This document shows, in pieces, positions 23,246 to 33,619 of a stretch of DNA of 64,000 bases. The translations under genes and the position numbers were made by a program. Within the stretch, counting starts at the first letter, position 1, and each line of letters starts with the position of its first letter. The notes below the pieces were generated by a model, which saw nothing but the letters and a program-made list of their open reading frames with translations, had not been told where the DNA came from and did no database searches. Origin of the DNA: Nostoc sp. HK-01. GTDB taxonomy: Bacteria; Cyanobacteriota; Cyanobacteriia; Cyanobacteriales; Nostocaceae. Location of the stretch: contig AP018318.1 of assembly GCA_003990705.1 (NCBI GenBank), positions 930,001 to 994,000 on the forward strand, given 5' to 3'.

Positions 23246-25903
23246 TTAATCTAAGTTAGCCAAAATTTGCCTGATCGCATTTAGCAATTGTGGTTGTTCA
23301 ACAGGTTTAATTAAGTGAATTTGAAACCCAGCGGCTAAAGCCTGTTGTTGATTTATCTCACCTGCGTAGGCTGTCAGGGCGATCGCGGGTATTTGTCCGC
23401 CTTGTTCGGGTGGGAGGGCGCGAATCAGACGTATTAGCATATATCCGTCAATTCCTGGCATACCGATATCACTTAAAAGTATATCTGCTTTACTGGTTGC
23501 AAGAAATTCTAACGCTTGGCTACCAGATGCGATCGCTGTTACTTTAGCACCCAATTGTTCTAATACCACAGTTAAAAACTTTCCCGTATCTAAATCATCA
23601 TCTACTACCAAAATATGTAAACCTGTTAAATTTAAAGCCTCATCAACGGTTACAGTATTTTTGTTTTGCGGAATAAAATCCAGCATCAAGGGTAATTTAA
23701 CTGTAAATTTTGCACCCATTCCTTCTCCCAGACTTTCGGCTTGTACAGTTCCACCATGTAGTTCTGTGAGATGGCGCACAATTGCTAAACCTAATCCTAA
23801 GCCACCAAATTGACGGGTAATTGTGCCATCAGCTTGCCGAAAATAATCAAATACGAATGGTAAAAACTCTGAACTAATACCCTTACCATTGTCTTGAATT
23901 TGAATTTCAGCAAAGGTATCAACTCGTTTTAAAATAATTTCTACTTTACCAGCAGTGGGGGTAAATTTGATGGCGTTGGAAAGTAAATTACAGACTATCT
24001 GCTGTAGGCGTTCAGCATCACCTTTAACCCATGCTGTATCAAGATACAATATTTTTTGTACTTGCAGATTCTTAGCTTCGATAGCTAAAGCAACAGTATC
24101 TAGAGACGCATGTAAAATCTCAGTTAAATTAACAGGCTGAAGATTTAAAATTATTTTTCTTTGTTGAATCCGAGAAACATCTAATAAGTCTTCAATCAGT
24201 TGAATTTGTAATTTAGCATTACGCTCAATGGTTTCTAGTCCATGCGTTAGTTTATCATCTTCATAATTGCGTCTTCTGAGTAGTGTTACCCAACCTAAAA
24301 TAGGATTAAGGGGAGTCCGCAATTCATGAGAAAGAACGGCAATAAACTCGTCTTTTATTCTATTGGCTTTTTCAGCTTCAGTGCGGGCAGATTGCTCTCT
24401 TGCTAAAAGATTTTCTCGTTCTACTTCTGCTTGTTTGCGCTGAGTAATATCCCGAAAGAATATACCCAGTCCATCTTCAAAAGGGTAAGCATGAATTTCT
24501 AACCACATATTTTTCGGCATATATAATGCTTCAAAATGCACAGGTATTGATTCTGCGATCGCCCGACAGTATTCACGCTCAAATTCTTGACCTTGCATTC
24601 CTGGCCATTGCTCCCAATAATTTTGAGCAACTATAGTTTCTGGTTTTACACCTTTAATATTTGCAGCTTGTTGATTAATGTATGTTATTTGCCAATCTTG
24701 ATTAACTGCAATAAAAGCATCTGTCATACTTTCTAAAATATTGCTGAGGCGAGTCCGTAGAGCTTTTTCGGCTTTTAATAATTTATCTTTTTCTCGATTG
24801 GAGTCTTCTAAACGAACATTCGTTTCCACTAGGGAATCATTGAGTTGAATGAGTTTTTCTGATAATTCAGCGCGAGCTTGATATTCTCCTATCCTGAATT
24901 TTTCTATCGCCAGTTCTACTTGAACTTTTGCTCTTTCTGTAATGGCAACTCCCACTAATAAAGTCACCATAGATTGTACTAAGAGACTTAATTTGTGAAC
25001 ATGTAAAACTTCTGGTTGTACTGGAAAACGCGGTAATAATATAGCATTAGGATATATTAATAAATAAGAGAACAGCGTTATTAGTATTGAAAATGTAGAT
25101 ATGAGCATCCCCGTAGATACTCCGAAGCGAGTAGCAGCCCACATTACGGGAATAAAGCTCAAAAAAGATAACTGTTGAAACCGAAAATCTGTGTCGCTAT
25201 TGGCTGAAACTTCCGAAACAGTTACAGATGCAATGCTAATGCACAGAAATAAGATAGTGCTGACTTCCAGTAAGAGAGGACGACAAGCTGGAAATCTGAA
25301 ACTCGGTGAGGCATAATCTGATACTTTAGAACGAGATAACCAACCCCACGATTGCAGATAAGGAGTTAATACTAGCAAAATTGTCGGTGTAATCCCCATA
25401 ATCCCGATCGCATTTCCTAACCACCAATGAGTAATACTGTTAGTTAGGTTAGTAACAGGCATTTTGCCTATGGCTACCCAAGTTAAACTGCCGACTACAG
25501 CTAAACTAGTGCTGGCTATTAAAGGTACACTCAAGGTAAAAATAGCTGCATCTTTGAGGCTATTAAAGATGAGAGAACCTTTCCAAAGACGACAGTAAAG
25601 TAACCAAGCAACTAAAGGCTCTACAACATCGGTGAAACCAATAAATTGCTCCCAACCATGCAATCCCCAAAAAGGAGACATGAGGAAAGATGCAAGACCT
25701 GTGAGGATGATACCATCTATGCCAAACCAGAAACTGAGGGCGATCGCTACCCCAGATGGCGGAAACCATAATGACACTCCTGGCTGAATACGGTAGATCA
25801 GCGCCATTCCATGAGCAGCAACCAAAGCTAATAGCCCTAGTGATAAAATCAAAAGCCGTCGATGTCTGGGCGCGACCCTAGCAAATTGCGACAAACGTTG
25901 CAT
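23246..25903 (-). CDS. MASE1 hybrid sensor histidine kinase
   Basis: 885 residues. The N-terminal 320 residues are a MASE1 sensor with about eight membrane helices (IYRIQPGVSLWFPPSGVAIA near 36-55). A PAS domain follows (MTDAFIAVNQDWQITYINQQ, about 390-500), then HisKA with the phosphorylated His in FIAVLSHELRTPLNP at about 526, HATPase with DNGKGI and GGLGLGLAIV, and a receiver domain with the phospho-acceptor Asp in ILLSDIGMPGIDGY near 811 and the conserved Lys in HLIKPV. It is a membrane sensor with an attached receiver, so it probably signals through a phosphorelay. It is outside the transposon: its stop lies only 14 bp from the TGTACA terminus. Confidence 0.92.
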   Translation of the reverse strand: MQRLSQFARVAPRHRRLLILSLGLLALVAAHGMALIYRIQPGVSLWFPPSGVAIALSFWFGIDGIILTGLASFLMSPFWGLHGWEQFIGFTDVVEPLVAWLLYCRLWKGSLIFNSLKDAAIFTLSVPLIASTSLAVVGSLTWVAIGKMPVTNLTNSITHWWLGNAIGIMGITPTILLVLTPYLQSWGWLSRSKVSDYASPSFRFPACRPLLLEVSTILFLCISIASVTVSEVSANSDTDFRFQQLSFLSFIPVMWAATRFGVSTGMLISTFSILITLFSYLLIYPNAILLPRFPVQPEVLHVHKLSLLVQSMVTLLVGVAITERAKVQVELAIEKFRIGEYQARAELSEKLIQLNDSLVETNVRLEDSNREKDKLLKAEKALRTRLSNILESMTDAFIAVNQDWQITYINQQAANIKGVKPETIVAQNYWEQWPGMQGQEFEREYCRAIAESIPVHFEALYMPKNMWLEIHAYPFEDGLGIFFRDITQRKQAEVERENLLAREQSARTEAEKANRIKDEFIAVLSHELRTPLNPILGWVTLLRRRNYEDDKLTHGLETIERNAKLQIQLIEDLLDVSRIQQRKIILNLQPVNLTEILHASLDTVALAIEAKNLQVQKILYLDTAWVKGDAERLQQIVCNLLSNAIKFTPTAGKVEIILKRVDTFAEIQIQDNGKGISSEFLPFVFDYFRQADGTITRQFGGLGLGLAIVRHLTELHGGTVQAESLGEGMGAKFTVKLPLMLDFIPQNKNTVTVDEALNLTGLHILVVDDDLDTGKFLTVVLEQLGAKVTAIASGSQALEFLATSKADILLSDIGMPGIDGYMLIRLIRALPPEQGGQIPAIALTAYAGEINQQQALAAGFQIHLIKPVEQPQLLNAIRQILANLD

Positions 25904-26131
25904 AATTGCAAAGAAATGTAGATTGATCAGCCTACCAATATTAGTGCTACTAGTAATACATCTATAGCTTGACTTGTAGCCCTAGATGTTCCTTCATTTT
26001 GAATGAAAGGAATGGTAGACACTTCTGGTTTACCAAATATTGTTTTAATTAGGTGAGTTCACACTACTATTGCGGCTTAATTTTTTTATAAATTTAAGAT
26101 AGTTCAGTTTACAACTAAGATTTCAGCATAG

Positions 26132-26713
26132 TTAATTAGTGCCAACACCTTGAATTATCAGTTCTAGAGTCTGGCGCATATAGGTGGCTAATGGTTCTGG
26201 TGTCGGTTTAAAGACGAGTGCGTAATAGATTGATCCACTCACAAGGTCAATAATTAAGTCAATGTTAGCATCAGCTTGAATTTCTCCTCTGGACTTAGCA
26301 CGTTCCATGACTTGTGCAAAGGCATCTCGTCGCGGTTTGGTATATTTTTTCCAATAGACTTGGGCAAACTGCGGATTGCTAGATGCTGTACTGATAATTA
26401 AGGCGAGTGTCTGGCGGCCTAGGGGACTCTGAATTCTTGTTGCTGCATTATCGATCACAATATCCATATCTCCCCAAAAACTGCCAGTATCCGGTATTAA
26501 TACATCTTCTCTGAGATTTTCGATCGCATCTGCCACTAATTCTTCTTTAGAAGAATAACGCCGATAAATTGTCGTTTTGCCAACACCTGCACGGGAGGCG
26601 ATCGCTTCTATACTCATACTTTGATATCCAATTTCTGCGAGTAAATCTAGGGTCGCTTGCAGAATTGCTTGGTCTACTTGGCTACTACGTGGTCTACCTA
26701 AAGGGTTGTTCAT
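26132..26713 (-). CDS. TetR-family repressor
   Basis: 193 residues. The HTH is near the N-terminus: ATLDLLAEIGYQSMSIEAIA, then SRAGVGKTTIYRRYSSKEEL, the standard TetR signature. The C-terminal part is a ligand and dimer domain of the TetR_C_11/16 type (HLASY-like helices, TLALIISTASSNPQFAQVYW). It is divergent from a DHA2-type multidrug transporter, the classical arrangement of a local efflux repressor. A perfect 17-bp palindrome lies in the spacer. The inducer is unknown. Confidence 0.9.
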   Translation of the reverse strand: MNNPLGRPRSSQVDQAILQATLDLLAEIGYQSMSIEAIASRAGVGKTTIYRRYSSKEELVADAIENLREDVLIPDTGSFWGDMDIVIDNAATRIQSPLGRQTLALIISTASSNPQFAQVYWKKYTKPRRDAFAQVMERAKSRGEIQADANIDLIIDLVSGSIYYALVFKPTPEPLATYMRQTLELIIQGVGTN

Positions 26714-26897
26714 AGAGAGTTAGGAATAGGGATATGAAGCATGTTTGTCTATAGGGTGACATCAAACTTCCTAATCGCATCAGCTATACCCTAGTATCTA
26801 GCCTGTCGTGAGGAAAGTTATACCAGCTATTTTCTCTATCTTTAGATAGTCTTTTTCTAGTTTGAGTGAATCCACCGTTGACCTTTCTTAATATGAT

Positions 26898-26914
26898 ACG
26901 CTACCGTAGCGTAA
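26898..26914. promoter_or_regulatory. TetR operator palindrome
   Basis: TACGCTAC-C-GTAGCGTA is a perfect 8-bp inverted repeat around one base, in the divergent spacer between the repressor and the transporter genes, 86 bp from the transporter start. Its size and place fit a TetR-family operator. Confidence 0.7.
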
Positions 26915-26999
26915 TATATTGATAAGCAAAATTATGCCCTAAGCTTTTAGGGCATTTTCTAGAAATTTGCCAGTTTTAAGATGATGACTATGTAGAAAA

Positions 27000-28583
27000 A
27001 TGGCTGTTACTCAAAGTTCTAGTGTTAACCAAGCTGGTTATGTACAGGGGCCGTTAAAGTGGGCGATCGCGTTCTCTGCTGCTCTAGGCGCGATTCTCGA
27101 AGTAATTGATACAAGTATTGTCAACGTTGCTCTAACCCCGATGCAAGCCAGTTTAGGAGCAACTGTGAGTGAAATAGGCTGGGTAGTGACGGGATATGCG
27201 ATCGCTAACGTCGTGTTAATTCCTTTATCTGCTTGGTTAGGAGATTATTTCGGTAAAAAAACATACTTCATATTTTCGCTGATTGGCTTTACTATTGCCT
27301 CAGTTGTCTGTGGGTTGTCAATTAACCTACCAATGCTGATAATTTCGCGTATCGCCCAGGGATTATTTGGTGGGGGATTGTTAGCCAAAGCCCAAGCCAT
27401 TTTATTTGAAACCTTTCCCCCAGCCGAGCAAGGTTTAGCGCAAGCAGTATTTGGTGTGGGAGTGATTTCTGGCCCAGCAATTGGCCCTACATTGGGAGGT
27501 TATCTGACCGACGCTTTAGGCTGGCGCTGGATTTTCTTTATTAACATCCCCTTTGGGATTTTAGCAGTATTCATGTCTTGGACGTTTCTGCCGAAGGATA
27601 ACAGTAACAAGACCAAGAACCAAGGTGTTGACTGGTTAGGGATTGGGCTTTTAGTAATTGCGATCGGCTGTATGCAAATTGTCTTAGAAGAAGGCGAGAA
27701 AGAAGACTGGTTTTCTTCTGGGTTTATTACCAGTTTGGCTGTCGCTAGTGTTTTAGGGTTGGGACTATTTATTTGGTGGGAACTGAAAACCACTCATCCC
27801 GCCGTTGCATTGAGAGTTTTGCGCCACCGTTCTTTAGCTGCGGGAAGTTTTTTATCTGCAATTGTGGGGATGGGATTGTATGGTGCGCTGTTTGCTGTGC
27901 CGATTTTCGCCCAAAGTATCCTGCACTTTACAGCCACACAGACAGGATTATTGTTAGCGCCTGGTGCTTTAGCCTCAGCGGTTGTGATGATTATGCTAGG
28001 GAAATTGTCTACCAAAATCGATGCCAGATTATTAATTGCGATCGGTGGTGTAGGAACCGCCTTTGTCATGTTTGACTTGTCCAATCTGACTGTGCAAACT
28101 GGTACAGATGATTTATTTTGGCCTTTGGTCTGGCGGGGAGCCTTTACAGTATTGATGTTTTTACCCTTGAGTTTGGCAACTTTAGGGCCTTTACCCAAGC
28201 AAGATGTTTCTGCTGGTTCCGGCTTTTACAACCTCACCCGACAACTAGGGGGTAGTGTGGGTATTGCCATCCTCACCACTTTGTTAGATAAACGCGAAGC
28301 CTTTCATCGCGCGATTTTATCAACTAACCTGACTCCTTATGATTTTGAAACCAATCAGCGCCTCAATTTGCTCACTGGCGCAATGCAAAGCCAGGGAATG
28401 GATGCAACAACTGCTCAACAACAAGCTTTAGCTTTACTTCAGCAAACAATTAATACTCAAGCGGCTGTTTTATCATTTGCAGATATCTTTCGAGTTGTCG
28501 GAGTAGCGTTTCTTTGCTCATTACCGTTGCTGTTATTTTTAGGTAAAGGCGGTGCAGGCGCGAAAGCCCCAGTCGGACATTAG
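27000..28583 (+). CDS. DHA2-family (EmrB/QacA) drug efflux transporter
   Basis: 527 residues with about 14 membrane helices, the size and layout of DHA2 major facilitators that export drugs by proton antiport. Motif C is seen in GVGVISGPAIGPTLGGYL near residue 155 and motif A in WLGDYFGKKTYF near 79. The first helix carries ILEVIDTSIVNVALTPM, a DHA2 hallmark. No membrane-fusion (EmrA-like) gene is next to it. It should be controlled by the divergent TetR gene. Confidence 0.92.
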   Translation: MAVTQSSSVNQAGYVQGPLKWAIAFSAALGAILEVIDTSIVNVALTPMQASLGATVSEIGWVVTGYAIANVVLIPLSAWLGDYFGKKTYFIFSLIGFTIASVVCGLSINLPMLIISRIAQGLFGGGLLAKAQAILFETFPPAEQGLAQAVFGVGVISGPAIGPTLGGYLTDALGWRWIFFINIPFGILAVFMSWTFLPKDNSNKTKNQGVDWLGIGLLVIAIGCMQIVLEEGEKEDWFSSGFITSLAVASVLGLGLFIWWELKTTHPAVALRVLRHRSLAAGSFLSAIVGMGLYGALFAVPIFAQSILHFTATQTGLLLAPGALASAVVMIMLGKLSTKIDARLLIAIGGVGTAFVMFDLSNLTVQTGTDDLFWPLVWRGAFTVLMFLPLSLATLGPLPKQDVSAGSGFYNLTRQLGGSVGIAILTTLLDKREAFHRAILSTNLTPYDFETNQRLNLLTGAMQSQGMDATTAQQQALALLQQTINTQAAVLSFADIFRVVGVAFLCSLPLLLFLGKGGAGAKAPVGH

Positions 28584-28722
28584 GATCACACCTCACCTCT
28601 GATGATTTGCACCATTATCTTTCCAGTTTGGTAGAACAATCAACAGTTCTAAGTTCGCCAAACTTAACATTTGTGAGAACTCTAGGTAGAATACATAAGC
28701 CTTTTCCTTTTTCCTCACAATC

Positions 28723-29811
28723 ATGGGCAATACTTTTGGGCATCTATTTCGCATCACTACTTTTGGTGAATCCCACGGCGGCGGGGTGGGAGTTGTAATT
28801 GATGGTTGTCCGCCGCAACTGCAAATCACCGCAGAAGAAATTCAGTTTGAGTTAGATAGAAGGCGACCAGGGCAAAGTAAAATTACCACGCCGCGCAAGG
28901 AAGCAGACACCTGTGAGATTTTGTCTGGGGTGTTTGAGGGAAAAACTCTGGGGACACCGATTTCGATTTTGGTGCGGAATAAAGATACCCGTCCGCAAGA
29001 CTATGACGAGATGGCGGTGAAATATCGCCCTTCCCATGCGGATGCGACCTATGATGCTAAATATGGAATTCGGAATTGGCAAGGGGGCGGTCGGTCTTCG
29101 GCACGGGAGACAATTGGTAGAGTGGCTGCAGGTGCGATCGCTAAAAAAATTCTCCGACAAGTTGCTAATGTAGAAGTGATTAGTTATGTCAAACGCATCA
29201 AAGATTTAGAAGGCATAATTGACCCTAATACCGTTACTTTAGAACAAGTAGAAAGCAACATTGTCCGCTGTCCTGATGATGAATGCGCCAATCGGATGAT
29301 TGAATTAATTGAGCAAACTGGTAGACAAGGTGATTCTATAGGTGGTGTGGTGGAATGTGTCGCCAGAAATGTGCCGAAAGGTTTGGGTGAACCAGTATTT
29401 GATAAGTTAGAAGCTGATATTGCCAAAGCTGTGATGTCGCTTCCTGCTAGTAAAGGTTTTGAAATTGGTTCCGGTTTCGCTGGAACACTGTTAACAGGAA
29501 TTGAACATAACGACGAATTTTATATTGATGAAAATGGGGAAATCCGCACTGTAACCAACCGTTCTGGTGGTATTCAAGGCGGTATTTCCAATGGCGAAAA
29601 TATCATTTTACGAGTGGCTTTTAAACCAACAGCTACTATTAGAAAAGAACAAAAAACAGTTACGCGTGAGGGTGAAGAAACACTATTAGCTGCAAAAGGT
29701 AGACATGATCCCTGTGTGTTACCCCGTGCAGTTCCAATGGTAGAAGCTATGGTGGCGCTGGTTTTGTGTGACCATTTATTGCGGCATCACGGTCAGTGTC
29801 AGGTGTTGTAG
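28723..29811 (+). CDS. aroC: Chorismate synthase
   Basis: 362 residues, full length. It converts EPSP to chorismate using reduced FMN, the last step of the shikimate pathway. The signatures are clear: [20 protein letters not shown] at the N-terminus, [22 protein letters not shown] near 108-129, and [17 protein letters not shown] near the C-terminus. The ATG at 28723 gives the canonical MGNTFG start. It stands alone on this strand, 139 bp after the transporter. Confidence 0.97.
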   Translation: MGNTFGHLFRITTFGESHGGGVGVVIDGCPPQLQITAEEIQFELDRRRPGQSKITTPRKEADTCEILSGVFEGKTLGTPISILVRNKDTRPQDYDEMAVKYRPSHADATYDAKYGIRNWQGGGRSSARETIGRVAAGAIAKKILRQVANVEVISYVKRIKDLEGIIDPNTVTLEQVESNIVRCPDDECANRMIELIEQTGRQGDSIGGVVECVARNVPKGLGEPVFDKLEADIAKAVMSLPASKGFEIGSGFAGTLLTGIEHNDEFYIDENGEIRTVTNRSGGIQGGISNGENIILRVAFKPTATIRKEQKTVTREGEETLLAAKGRHDPCVLPRAVPMVEAMVALVLCDHLLRHHGQCQVL

Positions 29812-29909
29812 TCAGTTTAATCAGTTTAAGGTTGCCAATCACCGGAAACACATAGCTTTTGTCAGCTAACTAACTCAACAACTGCTTAACTTCCGGTAGA
29901 TTGGGATTT

Positions 29910-30503
29910 TTAGACAGAGGTCTTCGAGTATTTTCGCCGACCAAGCATAAATCCAAAAATTACCAGCCCAAGTATCAACGTTAATAATAATGAAACCGTC
30001 CCTATTGTGTTTGCGTATGGTTTAATAAAATCCAACAATACAATCAGAACAAAAATTATCCATGATAATACAAATAAAATCGGAAAACTGGAAAATGGAA
30101 GCATCCTTAATAACCAGTTAGGAGGGGTGCCAGATATAGGTGGATGATTCTTGTAGCGCTCTCCTATCCGTTCCACCCACCAGCCGCGCAAAATTTCTGT
30201 TTGAATTTCCGCAGCGCGAAGAGCAAGCCGTAAATAGAGACTTACGAAAATACCAGTGGCTGCTAATCCAGAAAGAAGATATTGATAAAATGCTCTCAAC
30301 TCATATTGAACATCTGTTTTTGTAGAAGCTTGAAAAACTAAAGCAAAAGCCGCAAAAAGAAATCCTTGAGAAGTTAGCATCCATGTAACACGATGGTTAG
30401 TTAATTGGTCTTCATGCTCAATGGCAGAGCGAACACGTTTCCAATCCACAATCTCATCATCATGAAATTCATTCCATTGAACTCCATTGGGAAGTTTTCT
30501 CAT
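29910..30503 (-). CDS. Unknown membrane protein with four helices
   Basis: 197 residues. A polar N-terminus (WNEFHDDEIVDWKRVRSAIEHEDQL) is followed by two membrane helices (WMLTSQGFLFAAFALVFQ; YLLSGLAATGIFVSLYLRLAL), a cytosolic loop with WWVERIGERYK, and two more helices near the C-terminus. The two-hairpin layout with HED near the first helix recalls small SLATT/RipA-like cyanobacterial membrane proteins, but I cannot name a family. It is convergent with aroC. Confidence 0.75.
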   Translation of the reverse strand: MRKLPNGVQWNEFHDDEIVDWKRVRSAIEHEDQLTNHRVTWMLTSQGFLFAAFALVFQASTKTDVQYELRAFYQYLLSGLAATGIFVSLYLRLALRAAEIQTEILRGWWVERIGERYKNHPPISGTPPNWLLRMLPFSSFPILFVLSWIIFVLIVLLDFIKPYANTIGTVSLLLTLILGLVIFGFMLGRRKYSKTSV

Positions 30504-30769
30504 ACTAAATTTTCTCTCTAATCTCCAAAAATCAAGCTTTGTCTAGACCAGTAATGTTTTTGCTTAAATACCTAATTATATAGAGATTTTTCCTCTTTAC
30601 TTAAATTGACTTTGTTTAAGTAGCTGATTATCTTGGTCAATATTAAGTAGGGTGTATCACGGCTTTAGATCTAAAAACACCCAAAAGCATGAATAACTGA
30701 GATTTTGCAATATTAATCTATGTTAATATATGTTCGTCGCATATCATTGACTGCTATTAGTCAAATCTA

Positions 30770-31030
30770 ATGGATTTTTTGACAATTTTAGGATTAGTAG
30801 CTGGGGCATTAACTACCATTGCATTTTTGCCCCAGATGTTTAAAACCTGGAAAAGCAAATCAGCTAAAGATGTTTCTTTTGTGATGCTGATTACATTTAT
30901 GAGTGGATTGTTATTATGGTTAGTTTATGGTATTGCTTTACAAGCTTTACCAATTATTCTTGCGAACGCCATATCATTTATTTTTAACTTGATAATTTTA
31001 TGCTTGAAAATCAGATATAAATCAAATTAA
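30770..31030 (+). CDS. SemiSWEET sugar transporter (MtN3/PQ-loop)
   Basis: 86 residues with three membrane helices, the normal SemiSWEET size; two chains form a sugar uniporter. The first helix has the PQ-loop TTIAFLPQMFKTWKSKSAKD and helix 2 reads MLITFMSGLLLWLVYGI. It stands alone, downstream of a 266-bp AT-rich spacer in which I see nothing else. Confidence 0.88.
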   Translation: MDFLTILGLVAGALTTIAFLPQMFKTWKSKSAKDVSFVMLITFMSGLLLWLVYGIALQALPIILANAISFIFNLIILCLKIRYKSN

Positions 31031-31186
31031 ATTATATAAATTAATCTGAATATAGCAGTTTTTATCTATATGAGCTACGACTAAAGTCAGGTGGGCAATG
31101 CGAAAAATTCGTTTTCTACCTGTTGAAAAAAACGTAAGTTTGATGGATGTTAAACACTGCTCTCTTTGTGAGGTAGAGGTTTTGAA

Positions 31187-31197
31187 ACCTTGATTAT
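31187..31197. repeat. Target-site duplication, left copy (ACCTTGATTAT)
   Basis: An 11-bp direct duplication, recurring at 32538-32548 on the other side of the insertion sequence. Confidence 0.85.
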
Positions 31198-32537
31198 TCA
31201 AGGGGCGACAAGCCAGTTAAAGAGCTTGCTGTATAAGCTTCATAGCCCTTAAACCTCGCTGATAATATGCTTGCTTATTGCGACTGAAACCGGCCAGTTC
31301 CTCGACCCATGCTTGACACTCATGCCAAGCAACTATCCAATTTTGACCATATAAACCTATCCAGAAATTACTGTGACGTTTCTCATTTCTATTTTTTTCT
31401 TGGCTACGACAAATATATGATTCTTGTTTTTGAAATTTAGTCCTTTGTCCATGTAACCAAGCACTGGTCATAGCTAAAGCAATTAAGAATATTAAACGTA
31501 CAAGTCTATCAGGATTAGCTTGAGAACTTTCCAAATTGTAACCGCCAGTTTTACAATCTTTGAACATGGCTTCAATCCCAAAGCGTTGAGTATATATTTT
31601 GAGGGCAGTATTTAAATCAGGCAAATTAGTTAATAAATACCAAGCTTCCTTTTCTTGTTTACTTCTATACTTTCTTTTCCAGTAGACTGCTAAATTAAAC
31701 CGACCAAAACCTTTTTTCTGAGTCAACTTAACATTGGGATAAAATTGACGAATACCAGGGTAAATCTCAATGCTACTTAAAGACTGAAATTTTTGTCTTT
31801 TTTCTTGAAAAGTCGTATCCTTTTTTTGACGAAATACAAAACTCTGGTTCTGCTTGTGGAGCCAATGCGCCAGTTCTACGCTATGAAATTCTCTATCCCC
31901 GATAATCACTAATTTATACTTTTTTAATAAACGGATTACTGGGCGTAATACTTTTTGCTGTTCTTCTAAGTTACTGCTACCATCTTTTTCTAATAAGCAC
32001 CAATATATTGGCCATGCTCTTTTTTGGTAAATCACACTTACCATCAATATATTATTTTCTTTCCACTGTGTTCTATCCATCGCAATTGTTAACTGTGACC
32101 CTACTTTAAAATTTTGGTTAATTATTGCTTCAATGATAGGGAACCACAACAAGACTACACTCAAAGCATTTAGTGTTAAAAACCTTTGTAAATGCCGCCT
32201 ACGACTATTTTGTTGTATAGGTAAAGGTAGTGTTGCTGCTAATCTTTCTATCCTGACCTGTTTCTGATTTTGTAACAACCACACCAACATCTTCAGAGTG
32301 ATTAGCTGTGCTTTATTTAGGTATTTTTCTAAGAAGTTTTGGTAGAATGATGCCAGCATTATGACGACGGTCTTGGTCAAATTACGAGACCGTTCTTTTT
32401 TACCACGAAACTGATCTCCACAGAAGAGTCTACTACCCCTATACAGTTCATTCTCAATAAGCATCTAATTTTTTCAAGGAGTCTGTGCCTCCCAAACCTT
32501 TATCTGTCCTGATTTAGAGGCGATTGTCGCCCCTTGA
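31198..32537 (-). mobile_element. Complete IS4-family insertion sequence, 1340 bp
   Basis: Both ends carry the perfect 14-bp inverted repeat TCAAGGGGCGACAA and are flanked by the 11-bp duplication ACCTTGATTAT. This fits the IS4 family, where 10-13-bp duplications are common. One transposase gene fills it. It differs in ends and transposase from the element at 580-2197. It lies between the SemiSWEET and prmA genes and breaks no recognisable gene. Confidence 0.9.
31217..32464 (-). CDS. IS4-family transposase
   Basis: 415 residues, encoded within the insertion sequence at 31198-32537. DDE residues are seen as Asp in TIAMDRTQWKENN, Asp in VIIGDREFHSVELAHWL and Glu in YTQRFGIEAMFKDCKTGGY, which also gives the IS4 Y-x2-R-x3-E-x6-K signature. 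The usual family start would be the internal MLASFYQNFLEKYL at about residue 36, so the ATG at 32464 may be too early. The frame is intact. Confidence 0.9.
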   Translation of the reverse strand: MLIENELYRGSRLFCGDQFRGKKERSRNLTKTVVIMLASFYQNFLEKYLNKAQLITLKMLVWLLQNQKQVRIERLAATLPLPIQQNSRRRHLQRFLTLNALSVVLLWFPIIEAIINQNFKVGSQLTIAMDRTQWKENNILMVSVIYQKRAWPIYWCLLEKDGSSNLEEQQKVLRPVIRLLKKYKLVIIGDREFHSVELAHWLHKQNQSFVFRQKKDTTFQEKRQKFQSLSSIEIYPGIRQFYPNVKLTQKKGFGRFNLAVYWKRKYRSKQEKEAWYLLTNLPDLNTALKIYTQRFGIEAMFKDCKTGGYNLESSQANPDRLVRLIFLIALAMTSAWLHGQRTKFQKQESYICRSQEKNRNEKRHSNFWIGLYGQNWIVAWHECQAWVEELAGFSRNKQAYYQRGLRAMKLIQQAL

Positions 32538-32548
32538 ACCTTGATTAT
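32538..32548. repeat. Target-site duplication, right copy (ACCTTGATTAT)
   Basis: Right copy of the 11-bp duplication, directly after the IS end at 32537. Confidence 0.85.
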
Positions 32549-32638
32549 TTGGTTCAAAACTACGAAGATTTATGCCCCGTATTGCGTCGGAGAGAAGTGG
32601 AGGGCGGTTGAGAGAACTCACGTTAAACAAAACAAATA

Positions 32639-32663
32639 ACCCCACTTTTTAAGTAAGCGGGGT
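32639..32663 (-). terminator. Rho-independent terminator of prmA
   Basis: On the minus strand, downstream of prmA, ACCCC pairs with GGGGT around CTT/AAG, followed in that direction by a T-rich run (TTATTTGTTTTG). Confidence 0.55.
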
Positions 32664-32692
32664 GTTCTAGGATGACTAGAGTTTTTTTTAAA

Positions 32693-33607
32693 TCAGGAAC
32701 GGCGCACATTTAAACAGCACCATTCTTTCTTCTTCCAAAGTGCAGCAACAACCCAACCATGTTTTTCTAATACATCTGCAACAGATTTTGATTGCTCTAA
32801 TAAAATGCCACTAAAGATAGCCCAAGTGCTAGGTTTGGCGATCGCAGTCATTTCGGGAACCAATTGAATAATCACGTCAGCTAAGATATTACAGACGATG
32901 CCATCTACTGGTTTCTCGATGATTTTGCTCAAAACGTCTACACTACCTTCGGCGGGAATCAGGCGTTCTAGGCTCACGTTATTGAGAGCGCAGTTGCTAA
33001 AAGTTGATTGCACCGCTAGGGGATCATTATCCACCGCATAGACTTTTTCGGCACCTAGCAAAATTGCACCGATGGATAAAATACCAGAACCGCAACCGAT
33101 ATCTGCAATTATCACTGGTTCTCTTTCTTGATTCCCCACAAACGATTGGGGAACCTCACTCAAGCGCATTTCTAGAGCTTCTAAACAAAGTTGAGTTGTC
33201 GCATGATTCCCCGTGCCAAAAGCCACACCGGGATCAAGGAGAATCACTAATCTGTCTGTTTCTGGCATTGGTAGCCATGCAGGGTTAATCAAAAAGCGAT
33301 CGCCAATTTCCTGGGGTTGCCAATATTGCTTCCAGCTACTCGCCCAATCTTCTTCATCTATTAATTGCCAATGCAAGCTAGGCGCAGACATTCCTACACA
33401 CAAAGCATCTTGGCGCAACCGCAACGCCAATGCGGCCAAATCTAATAACTGCGCTTGAAATTGCGGTAAGTAAGCCTTGACTAACGAAGAATTTCCTTTG
33501 CGTTCACTTGCTGTCCCCCGACTACCAAAATCTTCCAGTCGCCAAAAGATAGAATCTTCTAGCTCTGGTTCACATAAAATTTGCAGTTCCCACCAAGTGT
33601 TTGCCAT
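32693..33607 (-). CDS. prmA: Ribosomal protein L11 methyltransferase
   Basis: 304 residues, normal length. It trimethylates ribosomal protein L11 using S-adenosylmethionine. The N-terminus [20 protein letters not shown] is the L11-binding domain. The catalytic domain has [20 protein letters not shown] near residue 125, motif [16 protein letters not shown] near 165, and VCNILADVI near 240. It is transcribed in the same direction as serA, 74 bp behind it, with a repeat-rich spacer between. Confidence 0.95.
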   Translation of the reverse strand: MANTWWELQILCEPELEDSIFWRLEDFGSRGTASERKGNSSLVKAYLPQFQAQLLDLAALALRLRQDALCVGMSAPSLHWQLIDEEDWASSWKQYWQPQEIGDRFLINPAWLPMPETDRLVILLDPGVAFGTGNHATTQLCLEALEMRLSEVPQSFVGNQEREPVIIADIGCGSGILSIGAILLGAEKVYAVDNDPLAVQSTFSNCALNNVSLERLIPAEGSVDVLSKIIEKPVDGIVCNILADVIIQLVPEMTAIAKPSTWAIFSGILLEQSKSVADVLEKHGWVVAALWKKKEWCCLNVRRS

Positions 33608-33619
33608 AAAAAAGTTAAA

